Shown one piece after another: positions 9,435 to 19,715 of a stretch of DNA of 29,447 bases. Below the pieces are notes generated by a model. The model made no database searches and was not told the origin of the DNA. It saw only the letters and a list, made by a program, of their open reading frames with translations. This DNA is from Chara braunii (lineage: Eukaryota > Streptophyta > Charophyceae > Charales > Characeae): assembly GCA_003427395.1 (NCBI GenBank), contig BFEA01000128.1, positions 404,467 to 433,913 on the forward strand, in the 5' to 3' direction. The translations under genes were made by a program, and so were the position numbers. The stretch's first letter is position 1, and the number at the start of each line of letters is the position of its first letter.

Positions 9435-10919
9435 GAGATTGAGTGTGAGGATTCAGAGGGATGAGTGAGGACTCTTGACTGGTGTTGGCCATGCTCTCTA
9501 CACGTGTACTTTTTAAGATTTTTATGAGTTCTCATTCTTCCCTCATTTATCTTGTCTTTGCCCGAGTCAGTCAGTCTTGCTTCTTGCATTGTCATTGCTG
9601 ATGACAACATTTCTCTGATGATTCTGTCACAGTTATCAAAATTAGCAAACTGACAAAACCGATGCGTGAATGACATATTAGAATCCTATGATTATTTACT
9701 ACATGATTCTTTGTTGTTCTGAATCCAAATAAAAGATTCCTAAGACTGGGGACCGACGAAGACCGCAATTGAAGGGTCTCGCTCGAAGCGGGACGCACAC
9801 AACAGGAAGGGATTTGCTTTAATTAATTAATTTATTTTATTTATTGCAATCATCTCCAAAATCTTGCGTGACAGCTTGTTGGCTTTCTGGTCGCCGGAAG
9901 AGGCCCAACTAGAAAAAAGTGCGACAACGTTTGCGGTAATCAATGGAGGGTGCACAACACCCGTCACAGGTCTGGTTTGGCTTGCATTGGTCCTTAAGAT
10001 GCGCTCTGGACAACGCTTCAACGTTCCCTCGTCAAAGCTTGAGTCTTGCATTGTCCGCGAGTCACTTCCGCCGCCATGGCCACTTTGCTAGATGAGGACT
10101 GTCCTAGACACATCCATGGTGCTTGATGGAGACATGCAAATCGAAAGGAAGGCGGCTTCCTCCGTGCACATTGGCCAGCAGTGCGTACGTCGGGCCGAAA
10201 CCCTCGCCCCGTTCACGAACTCTCGCAGGTGTGTGGTAAGAAGTCTGAGTCGACCCCCATGTGAGATCGAGGGTCGACGGAGGCGGCACCCATGTCAAGT
10301 CATCACGCAACGACTGCTGGCGAGGGGGCATATGCGAATAGAGAGCAGGATCAAACTTGTGGCGCACTCCGTGCTCCGCTTGACTCCCCCCTCCTTAGTC
10401 CCCCTGCCCATCCCATAACCGTGCGGCCCCCTACCATATTTATCCCCCATGCCTCTGCTCGCCGAAGCACCCTGCCAAAACCTCTTCGAAGCCTCCGTCC
10501 TTCCTGGTCGGCTGACATCACTGCCAGTTGCCAGACATGGAGGATGATGACAAGTACCAATGCAGCACTGACCAGCTGCCAGGCGTGGATGATGATGACA
10601 AGTACCAACGCCCCAACTAGAAAAATGAGCAGAGTTGTCTTCCTCACCATGTCAGTCATGCGCTCCTTCAGTAAAGCAAACAAATGGAGGTAGCACGTTT
10701 CGAACTGGACGAAGCGTGCAAGGCAACGGATTGCAAATTTAGAGGACGCGCACATGACGCCTGCAGAGGAGGGCTGGCAGGAAGTATGGCGCCACCGATA
10801 TCCCGCGTTCGAATTCAAACGTTGCCACCAACGTCCATTTCACCTGCCTTCACACGAACTTGAAGTCCTACAACGGTCGCATCCACGCCCCCAAGGAAAC
10901 AACCCCGTGGGAGAAATGC
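9435..10919. other. No convincing gene
   Basis: Several medium open frames exist on both strands (for example 10092-10418 plus and 10351-10818 minus), but none shows recognisable motifs, and opposite-strand frames compete over the same bases. The minus frame near 10540-10650 has a hydrophobic stretch encoded by a near-duplicate segment (GATGATGACAAGTACCAA at 10544 and 10590). I leave it uncalled. Confidence 0.4.
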
Positions 10920-11170
10920 GGGGGCACATGCGGGGGACCGCATGGCCGTTGGAGGTTGCCGCGGGACAGATGTCCCACGGTCTACCGGACAACACCGTCG
11001 TTGGACCAGAAACGGTAGTGAAACACCTGAGAAAACAAATAAATAAATTAACATATTGGGCACATGCAGGGGACCGCATGGCCGCTGGAGGTCGCCGCAG
11101 GACTGATGTCCCGCGGTCTAACGGACAACACCGCCGTTGGACCAAAAACGGTAGCGAAACTCCTGAGAAA
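10920..11170. repeat. Tandem duplication, ~137-bp period
   Basis: GGCACATGC(G/A)GGGGACCGCATGG starts near 10922 and again near 11059. It is followed in both copies by TTGGAGGT or CTGGAGGT, a CGGTCTA(C/A)CGGACAACACCG stretch and AACGGTAG(T/C)GAAAC. The copies differ at scattered sites, so the duplication is not recent. Confidence 0.8.
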
Positions 11171-11635
11171 AAAAAAAAAAAATCATTTTTCCCACGGTCA
11201 TCCTTACGGTAAGGGCCATTAACGCTGGGGAGTCCTTACTTTTGTAGGGCCCGCAGTTACACCCACGAATGTGAAAACAATTATGACTTTTTTTTTTTCG
11301 TGATCAGCGAGGGGCGGAACAATGAAAACCTTACATATTAAGGATTCTCTAATCACCACGTGGAAATACTGGTGGTGTCGAACGAGGCCCTAGTAGTGAC
11401 CAGTTTGTCTGACATTACTATATTAATCCAAGTTGGTTCAAACTACCATAATTTCCTGACTTCCGTACATGTTAGGAAGCAGTGGATCATTGTTAACTGT
11501 GTTTTCGTTAAAAGTGAAATTGTTTTCGTGTTCACTTTTTATTTTAATTGTAAAATGACACAAAGAACTGAGGGAAAAATAAGCAAACAACGAGAAAACA
11601 ATGGTTATACATGAAAGCTGTTGAAGAAAATTAAA

Positions 11636-11880
11636 CACAAATTTTCACCTCGAATGTTCACACGTACACAAACTGCAAAAATGTCACTCAAGGATTGGCA
11701 ATCCACTCTGTAAACATGTCACTCAGTAAAACACGCCAACCTCATCAACAACTGATGAGAAGTCTAGGAAATGTCACTATACATTGTTAACATATTTTCA
11801 AAATTGCCTACAATACACATTTTCACCCGGAATGTTCACACTAAGTAAACATGTCAACCTCATTTTTCCAAACCTAGAAC
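11636..11880. repeat. Diverged ~180-bp direct repeat
   Basis: CACAAATTTTCACCTCGAAT followed by GTTCACAC (11636-11663) recurs as CACATTTTCACCCGGAAT followed by GTTCACAC (about 11817-11842). GTAAACATGTCA with CCAACCTCAT also recurs (about 11711-11746 and 11847-11862). It lies just beyond the stop of the Ulp1 catalytic region. Confidence 0.55.
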
Positions 11881-11901
11881 CTGAAATTCTCATCGACTTT
11901 C

Positions 11902-12584
11902 CTATCTAACCATGGACAAAATGTCAAATGCTATTCTAAGTCTCATATCAGAAATACTATCTTGTGAGAAACCGAACGGAGGGAAGTTACCTTTTGCAAG
12001 CAAAGATGCAAAACCTAACATAAAAACACCACAACTAGAAGAATCCTTTTGAGCAGGAATCCCATCTACTGATGTATCAAAGTAGGATATAGGCTCCTCC
12101 ACATGATATTTTTCCCAAAGATTTTGTCGCCGAAACTCCGCTCTGAAAAAACCTGCCAAAAGTTCGAGGGCTGGACCGTAGTCAACACGATGGAGAGAGT
12201 CTACGAGGCAGAATTATACTCAGAGGGATCTATACTGACATAAGCTAAGGCCCAATGATTTCCGAAATGGAGAGGGATAATTAGGAAATCAAAATTGAAA
12301 AGATTTATGTCCTTTACCCATCTCGTCCCTTCGGAGTATGCGATTTCTACGGACAGAGTTTTTGACAATCTGGGAAAGAAAAAAAAAATTAGAGTGCGCA
12401 CAGATAGAATGTTACAAGAACTTTCATCTTTTGCCACTTCTGCACGTGTCGAATCCACCTTCTTGATGTAGTCATTGGTGATCTGAACGGCTAGAAGGTA
12501 CAAATTGACGACTTCATCATTTAACCATTCCCCATCTTTGGCGGCGAGCATGACGTCTTTCTTTTTCACGAGCTGACTGATCGT
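11902..12584 (-). pseudogene. Ulp1/SENP-type SUMO protease, catalytic domain (C48), 5' end lost at the junction and one frameshift
   Basis: Ulp1 proteases mature SUMO and remove it from targets. On the minus strand the order matches the family: DGEWLNDEVVNLYL (the WLNDE motif), FFFPRL (the usual FFYPKL), RWVKDINLFNFDFLIIPLHF, then GNHWALAYVSID with the catalytic His at about 12257. After a frame change between about 12235 and 12205 comes VDSLH (catalytic Asp at 12201), IPAQ (oxyanion Gln at 12051), SSCGVFML (nucleophilic Cys at 12033) and the closing helix DMRLRIAFDIL. All four key residues are present. The homopolymer near 12380 encodes the Phe run and is not an intron. The domain lacks its N-terminal edge, which is at 1924-2052 on the other strand. 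The frameshift and split make it a probable pseudogene. Plant transposons often carry captured Ulp1 domains, so host origin is not certain. Confidence 0.85.
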
Positions 12585-15500
12585 TCCCCGGCGTCTCGTC
12601 GCCACCGCTCCTCTGCACATTTCGATGTGATGGAGACGGGGTACGACTTCATTCTCGGCACTCCGTGGTCTCGTCGGTTCTGCAGCACCGAGGCCGATTG
12701 GGCGACCAACACTTTCGTTCTCAAAACAAAGTGTGGACAGACATCTCGCGTACCTTTCATAGGTACCGCCGCGACACCACGCCCCGATCCTCCTCCCCCG
12801 GATCCTTCTGTGCCCACACCATCTCCTTCTATCACTGTCACTTCGCCTCGGCAGTTCGCCCACTTCATCCGACAGGACGACGTCACCTTCTTTATGGTGA
12901 ACGTGACGGATCTCTTACACTATGATCCACCCTGTCCCAACGCTGAGCTCATCCCTCTGGAGCCACATTCTCCTTCTATCTCCATGCCTCTCATCTCTAC
13001 TTTCGTCCCTCCGCCGTCCGTCGAGTCCACCCTGCCGTCGTGCGCTGACGCTGACGCTGAGGAACTCGCACGATATACGGCTAACCTGGAGCCCACAGTT
13101 CGTGACCTCATTCGAGAGTACCACGACGTTTTCCCATCGTCGTTCTCGTATGCGGGCATCCCACCGATGCGTGACGTCGAGCACTCCATTCAGCTTGTGC
13201 CTGACTATCGTGTTCACCACCAGGCACCCTACAGACTCTCGATCCCCAAGGCCGCCGAACTCAAGCGTCAGCTTGAGGAGCTCATGGGAGTGGGTTTCAT
13301 TAAACCCAGCAACTCCCCGTGGGGTGCACCCGTCCTTTTTGCTCGCAAAGCGGATGGAACTCTTCGTCTCTGCATCGACTACCGCAATCTTAACCCCTAC
13401 ACGGTTAAGAACAGCTACCCCATGCCTTGCTCCGATGAGCTGTTCGACCGCCTAGCAGGCAACCGCTTCTTTACGAAGATTGATCTTCGTAGCGGTTACC
13501 ATCAGATCCGCGTCGCTGCAGTCGGCCAGCTGAAAACCGCGTTCCGATCACGCTTCGGCCACTACGAGTTCACGGTGATGTCATTCGGCCTCACCAATGC
13601 ACCCGCTACCTTTCAGAGGGCGATGAACGACATCTTCAGGGACATCCTGGAGCAGTACGTTCTCGTCTACCTCGACGATATCCTGGTCTACAGCCGTACC
13701 CTTGAGGAGCACCTCAGATACCTCTGCGACTTCCTTGACCGCTTGTGCAGACATGGCTTCTACGCCAAGCTGAGCAAGTGCCGCTTTGCCCAGCACAATG
13801 TGGATTTCTCAGGACACTACGTGTCTGACCAGGGTCTCCACATGGACGACGCGAAGATCACTGCTATTGCGGAGTGGCCCGCCCCCACATCCGCCAAGCA
13901 GCTTCGCAGCTTCCTAGGCCTGACCAGCTACTATAGTAATTTCATCCGGGGATACACTAGGTATTCCTACGTCCTTACCTCCACCGTCCTCTGGAAGAAC
14001 CCACCCTGGGCTTGGACACCCCTCCACAAGGACGCCTTCCTCGCCCCCAAGAAGGCGGTGATATGCGCACCGGTTCTTCACCTACCCGATTTTGATCGCC
14101 CTTTTATCCTTATCACCGATGCGTCAGACTTTGCCGTCGGAGCAGTGCTTTCCCAGGTCTTCCCCTCCTCTCCTGATTCCTTTCATCCTCGTATCCCTCG
14201 CTTCCCATCACCTACCCCTACCACTGCTTCCCGACTGACGCCTACTCGTCCAGCTACTGACGAGCCTTCTATTGACTATTCTCCTACCATCGTCGAGGAC
14301 GCCACTGTCAAGTCTCGCTCAGGTGATTGTCCGATAGCCTTCTACTCCCGTCAGCTCCAGCCCGCCGAGATAAACTACACCGCTGATGAACGTGAGGTTC
14401 TCGCAGTAGTTTATGCCGCTCGGCACTGGCGTCACTACCTGCACGAGGCACCATTCACAGTGCGCACGGACAACTCTGTTGTCCAGGCTTTTCTGACAAA
14501 ACCGAAGCTCACTCCTCAACAAGCTCGCTAGTGGCGCGACCTATCCGAGTTTAGTTTCACCACTGAGCACATCAAGGGTGAGACTAATCGGGTCGTAGAT
14601 GCCTTATTCCAGCGCCCTGGCCACGACCAGGAGCAGATCCAGCTCTCTTCCATCTCGGTCACCACCGTCCACCACTCAGTGATCGACGAGTTTCGCACTC
14701 AGTACCGCCACTCCCCCGACTATCGCAACATCCACGCGACCCGTCGGAATGGCAAGACCGTCCCGAACTACTCTCTCGAGGACAACGATCTCGTGTACTT
14801 GCACGGTTCACAGGGCACAAGAGAGCCCCGTATTTGCATTCCCTCCACTGGATAGCTACGTGTCCGCGCAGTAGCAGAGTTCCATGACCAGGCAGCCGCC
14901 GTTCATATGGGCTTCCACAAGACGTTGGCTCATGTGAGCCGCCTGTACGTCTGGCTGAAGCGCAAGGACTTTGTGAAGGACTACGTTGCAGAGTGTCCCA
15001 CCTGTCAGGAGGTGAATAGTGTGAACCACTTGCCTTATGGTTTGCTCCAGCCTCTTCCTATCCCTGAGGGTCGTTGGCAGTCCATCTCGATGGACTTTAT
15101 CGGTCCCCTTCGTCCTCCGACCCCTCGCGGTCATGATGCTATCCTGGTCGTCGTCGACCACTTCACGAAGCGTGCACGCTTTGTTCCGTGTCGCTATGCC
15201 ATCAGTGCACGTGAGGTTGTCGACATCGTGTTTGACCGAGTCGTGCGTGACCACGGCTTACCTCTTAGCATCATATCTGACCGTGACCCGCGTTTTACTA
15301 GCCGATTCTGGCGACGACTCCACGAGGTGTACAACACTCAACTCCACTTCTCCTCGTCTTACCATCCTCAGACTGATGGTCAGACCGAGATTACGAACAG
15401 GACTCTCGGAGATATTCTCCGAAAGATTGTTCGTGACGACCAGCAGTGGGATCTCCATCTTGCCCACGCGGAGATAGCCTACAACCACGCCGTCTCGCCA

Positions 15501-16297
15501 GCCACGGGGATGTCGCCTTACTATTGCGATCTCGGCTATCACCCGCGTGTTCCCGCGGACTTCCTTCGACCATCCCAGCTGCACCCCGACACGAGTTGTC
15601 CCGCGCTGGATGATTGGGTTGCACACATGACGTCGAGCACATAGCCGCTTCCCAGACTCGCATGGCAGCACGTGCGAACCGATCGAGGATGGATCATACA
15701 TTCAAAGTCGGTGATGATGTGCTAATGGACGCTCGCCACTTACAGCTCGAAGCGGACACGCTTCGCAAGTTTCGGCGTCTTTTCTTTGGCCCATGCCGCA
15801 TTCTCCAGGCCGTCGGTTCTGATACGGCATCTAGCCTGGTCAGCTTTCATGTGAAGCTGCCCGACTACCTACGCCAAGCTCGTATGCACGATGTCTACCA
15901 CGTCTCGTTACTGCGTCCTTACCGCAGACCGTCTGACCGTTTCGCTGGACGACTATACGAGCGCCCTCCACCCACCATGGTGGACGACCACGAGGAGTTC
16001 CTCGTTTCAGACATCATTGGTCGCCGAGTCATCGACGACAATCCTCCCCACGTCGAGTATCTCGTACGTTGGAAGGGTTACCCTGATGAGGAGGCTACCT
16101 GGGAGCCCCTCGAGCACTTGCAGCACGCTCGCATGTTGGTGCGTGCCTATGACCGTGCTCGTCGTGCTGGGTTCACTTCTCCTCCTCAGCCCACTGACCC
16201 CCCTCCTTCTCCCCCGGTTGAGAAGACCGCTGAAGTCGAGCCTGCTCCATCTGAGGCAGACCTTCAGCAGCAGCCGGATGCTTCTGAGCGTCCATAG
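12585..16297 (+). pseudogene. pol: Ty3/chromovirus pol: protease end, reverse transcriptase, RNase H, integrase, chromodomain (3' half of the split element)
   Basis: It starts inside the protease (HFDVMETGYDFILGTPW, about 12618-12668). RT follows (about 13220-13960) with IDLRSGYHQIR and YLDD at 13668-13679. RNase H (about 14095-14620) has TDAS, ADERE, RTDN and VVDAL. The integrase has an HHCC zinc domain (EFHD, AAVHMGF, CPTC; about 14875-15020) and DDE residues in ISMDFIGPL, IISDRDPRF and GQTEITN. A chromodomain ends it (about 15980-16150; EYLVRWKGYPDEEATWEP), placing the element among chromoviruses. TAG stops interrupt at 14529-14531 and 14853-14855, and a frameshift lies near 15610-15640. 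The MPFGL motif reads MSFGL. The element is therefore inactive. Gag and the start of the protease are missing here and are found inverted at 2053-4664. Confidence 0.95.
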
Positions 16298-16544
16298 CGC
16301 ACTCGTCGTCGTCCTGCTCGATACGACGATTGACTCTAACTTACCTTCCCACGTCCTTGACTTCTCAGTACTCCATCCACTCCAGTCTTGCGATTTCAGC
16401 TCGTCGACTTTGCGGCTCTTCCTCGACGACATTCCAGACTTCTCATCGTGGACGTCATCGGCAGCTTCATGGACTTCGTCACGATCAGCTCTGCCTACTT
16501 CAGACGTCGCCACTCTCTTACCACTTTACCCTGTACAGTACCCT

Positions 16545-16947
16545 NNNNNNNNNNNNNNNNNNNNNNNNNNNNNNNNNNNNNNNNNNNNNNNNNNNNNNNN
16601 NNNNNNNNNNNNNNNNNNNNNNNNNNNNNNNNNNNNNNNNNNNNNNNNNNNNNNNNNNNNNNNNNNNNNNNNNNNNNNNNNNNNNNNNNNNNNNNNNNNN
16701 NNNNNNNNNNNNNNNNNNNNNNNNNNNNNNNNNNNNNNNNNNNNNNNNNNNNNNNNNNNNNNNNNNNNNNNNNNNNNNNNNNNNNNNNNNNNNNNNNNNN
16801 NNNNNNNNNNNNNNNNNNNNNNNNNNNNNNNNNNNNNNNNNNNNNNNNNNNNNNNNNNNNNNNNNNNNNNNNNNNNNNNNNNNNNNNNNNNNNNNNNNNN
16901 NNNNNNNNNNNNNNNNNNNNNNNNNNNNNNNNNNNNNNNNNNNNNNN
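16545..16947. other. Assembly gap of 403 N
   Basis: A continuous run of N. Any open frame spanning it is meaningless. Its true size is unknown. A further single N lies at 25613 inside the transposase. Confidence 1.
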
Positions 16948-17246
16948 CAGTATACCAGGCTCCCTTGTTCCCTTGCATGGTCGACCCTCCATAGCAGTCA
17001 CCCCTTAGTCGAGCATTACCCGCCCTGATGGTCTATCTGTTAGGGTCATTGGTTCTGTTCGCTCCCAGTTCCCTACCCTCATTGAGCCTGATGACATGTG
17101 TTTCCCCCTGTCACTATGTGTGGATGCCCTTAGGAGTTTTCGACCCCTAGGCTACATTCGCTACCCTTAGGGACCATCCCACCCTTTGGTTTGCGACACA
17201 CTTCTCCTGTGACATATGGTTGAATTGTTGTTGCTTTGTTGCTCTC

Positions 17247-17460
17247 AGAATGAGGCTACTGCCTCTTACATTTCTAGGATTTTGTTGTTCTGCTTTTGCT
17301 GTTCTTAGGACTTATACACTAGTCAGTTGTTCCCAGACTGAGGCTACTGCCTCCAACATTCCAGGATCTAGTTGTCACTACTTTCTGCTTTCCTAGGACA
17401 TGTATGCTAGTTAGTTGCTTTTGCTTTCCTAGGACATGTATGCTAGTTAGTTATTTTTGC
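17247..17460. repeat. Short direct repeats in the retroelement 3' UTR
   Basis: AGA(A/C)TGAGGCTACTGCCTC occurs near 17247 and 17335, each followed by a CATT-(T)C(T/C)AGGAT stretch. A second repeat, CTTTCCTAGGACATGTATGC followed by TAGTTAGTT, is tandemly duplicated at about 17389 and 17425 (36-bp period). Confidence 0.75.
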
Positions 17461-17649
17461 TTTCACTTAGGCTGTTAGCTGTGACATTGTTGTTTTGTGA
17501 CATTTTCTATCCTAGGTTGCATCGCATGGACTCAGCATGGAGCTTGCTCCGCATCCTAGACTACTCAGGTTTTCATTTTGTTTGGTAGAGTTCCGCTTCT
17601 TGGCGGAAGCGTGTTTGCATCTAGGCGATCCATCATAGGCCGAGGATCG

Positions 17650-17966
17650 TGTAGCGGACCTCTGGTTAGCCTGTGAGACCAGCCCCTTGGCCTGTTCTCA
17701 CAGGCCTGTGTTCTATTCGGGGGCAGTCTTGTCCAGTCCAGGCCGGTACCTCTGTCGGTACCAGCCAGTCCAGTCCAGTCCCGTCAGTCCGCTGGGGTAT
17801 ACCCCAGCAGTTGTCTGTTTTCGTCCTCATTCTTCACTTGCACATTTTGGAGTACGTGCGTTGGATTCTTGCGTGGGGAGCTGCCTTGTGCCGTCTCGCT
17901 CCCCCCTTCTTCCTCCATCTCCATCTCTATCACTCGCGGAGCACCACACCTGGTGGGTCCGCTACA
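17650..17966 (+). repeat. 3' LTR of the Ty3 element (317 bp)
   Basis: It begins TGTAGCGGACC and ends GGTCCGCTACA, so the termini are inverted repeats (TGTAGCGGAC / GTCCGCTACA). It is the same length as the inverted LTR at 6846-7162 and about 95% alike. The 16-bp palindrome CTGGGGTATACCCCAG lies at 17792-17807. The pol genes upstream read into it, as expected for a 3' LTR. Confidence 0.95.
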
Positions 17967-17971
17967 CACAT
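17967..17971 (+). other. Target-site duplication flanking the 3' LTR (CACAT)
   Basis: CACAT follows the LTR directly. It matches the CACAT preceding the inverted 5' LTR at 7163-7167 when both are read on the element's sense strand. Confidence 0.75.
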
Positions 17972-18021
17972 GCAGTCGTGTAGAAGGTTGTAACTCTTAG
18001 ATGTATACATGTTAGGTTAGA

Positions 18022-18245
18022 GTATGCGTACCTTTCAGTTCCTTGCCTCTAGAGTTTCTCGTAAACTTCTGCAGAACTCTCACAACTGTCTTATTTTTTG
18101 AATAATTGTATAGAGAAAGAAATTGAATGTAAGTACGTGGCAGTTCAATGTTATTGGATTACTTGTATGGGAAAAAGATTAGTATGCGTACCCCGCAATT
18201 CCCTAACCTCCAAAGTTCATCCAAAACTTTTAGCAGGGCTTCGCA
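18022..18245. repeat. Diverged tandem duplication, 160-bp period
   Basis: GTATGCGTACC at 18022 and 18182 is followed in each case by a similar (C/T)(A/C)(A/G)TTCC...CCT(C/A)...AGTT segment. The copies are clearly related but diverged. Confidence 0.5.
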
Positions 18246-19194
18246 ATAAATAATGTATTTTTAAATGTTTGGTCATGGCTTTGTAACATAAGGATTTTGA
18301 TGTCAGAGATGTTGTCAGATTAAAATGTAAGGACAAATTTTACTGAGCGTTTTTTGAGTAAAATACTAAGGGCAAAATTTATTAGTAAAAGAACATATAA
18401 TAATATCCATGTAGATTACAAAGGCTCTTATTATCTAATTAGCATGTATAGGAATGTCATTCATGATCATACCTCATTTTCAAAGGTTTTTACCTATCAC
18501 GAGGGGTGATATGAATAATGGAGAGGTAGTCCACCAAAAGTTATATAGGTCACGTAGTCCACACGCCGAATACCAGCCAAGCAACATATATGCTACTCGA
18601 GTCCCCCAACCTCATCTTACAAAATTTTTGTACCTCTCCCATTATATGTCTAAATGATTTTTCATTTAACATTTACGATAGGCATACACATATTTAGCAA
18701 TGCTTTAGTGTATAGGGATGGATAGAAAAAGTAAGTCAACCTCCTCCAAGACTTGTTGGGTAACTTACAGTTGGCTTGCAAGGTTACATAATCAGCATGA
18801 TAAGTTTGTCACATGTAAGTCTAGTTCACTTGAACGTGCACTCAATTAGGTGTACTTGGTTTTTAAAATAAATGCGCAACTTGTAAGGTAGTTTGTTCAT
18901 TTGTCATTGGTCTACCTTTTGTTTAGTTAAAATCAAAACGTATTCCACCTTAGTCCCATAAAAAGTCGGTTTCAAAATCACTTCTCAATTCAAAAGAGCT
19001 TAAAGAAGTGGATGGCTTCACAAAATATGAGAGGGGTCATTTTCTAATTGGTAAGTGAAACTGTTATCATTCACTTGTAGCAAAGGAGAAGAACGGGGTG
19101 AATAATAAAGTAAATAAAAATAACTTGGTTTTTACTAAAGTTTTCTCTTTTTGAATTTTCTCTTTTCTTTGCATTTTCAAAACTTCATCGCCAC
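18246..19194. other. AT-rich intergenic sequence, nothing recognised
   Basis: There are frequent stops in all frames and no repeats or motifs of note. The 67-codon frame at 18454-18657 shows no family resemblance. Confidence 0.5.
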
Positions 19195-19715
19195 CAACAG
19201 AAAAATTCCCACGAGAAATGAAAGTTGAAAAATTATTCCATTCAAAAAAAATCCTTCATATTTATAAATTATCATTCCAATGTTCGTCCATTTCTAAAAT
19301 TTTTAGTTTTATTTGATAAGTTCCCGTCTAAATATGAGTTTTCTCTTCCAACTACATCTATTTGTTCAAGATGAAATGGAAGTCTGGATGAGTTTATGAA
19401 ATGTCTTAATTAAACTTTCATTCTACTATAACAAATACCCTCTAATTTAGATTGGATTAACCCATTTATGACTGAAAATCCTTACATAGAACAACAATTC
19501 AATTAAAATATTTCATGAACTCATCCAGACTTTCATTCCATCTCTAGCATGCAGTTCAAATAAGAAGGGAAACCTCATTCTTGGAATGAAAGTTTTCAAG
19601 TAAGACAAAAAAAATAAAATTGGAATGATATTTTTAAAGATGGAATGAAAAATTTGAATTTTGAATGTAATTTTACTATAGAATGATTATTTCATTTTGG
19701 AAAATTTTTCTGTTG
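19195..19715. mobile_element. Foldback/MITE-like long inverted repeat (~520 bp)
   Basis: The ends are CAACAGAAAAATTCC (19195) and GAAAATTTTTCTGTTG (ending 19715), which are complementary over about 13 bp. Inner arms also pair: GGAAGTCTGGATGAGTTTAT near 19378 with TTCATGAACTCATCCAGACT near 19511, and further AT-rich blocks match in between. The whole unit could fold into one long imperfect hairpin. I see no coding capacity and no convincing target duplication, so the superfamily is unknown. Confidence 0.6.

Larger units (their letters stand above)
16298..17649 (+). other. 3' untranslated region of the Ty3 element, with assembly gap
   Basis: After the TAG at 16295 a short Arg-rich extension runs to a TGA near 16332. 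No coding signal is visible afterwards. The stretch includes the gap and two sets of short direct repeats. No clean polypurine tract precedes the LTR; the bases there are GGCCGAGGATCG. Confidence 0.6.

Noticed and set aside
12370-12401. Possible intron in the Ulp1 domain (GTGCGC...TTTCCCAG)
   Set aside because: At 32 bases it is too short for a plant intron, and the translated sequence matches the FFYPKL region of the family.
12588-12863. Extension of the Ulp1 frame upstream of the junction
   Set aside because: It is the antisense of the retroelement protease and linker, open by chance.
2631-16297. TAG reassigned to glutamine in this genome
   Set aside because: Seven TAG stops in the retroelement would fit, but the element also has TGA stops and frameshifts, and the neighbouring transposase has TAA and TGA stops too. 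Decay explains more with less.
16330-17028. Open frames spanning the N run on both strands
   Set aside because: They are open only because N codons contain no stops.
2053-17966. Two independent Ty3 insertions instead of one split element
   Set aside because: The matching target duplication, complementary content, equal LTRs and in-frame protease join all favour one element. It is not fully excluded without long reads.
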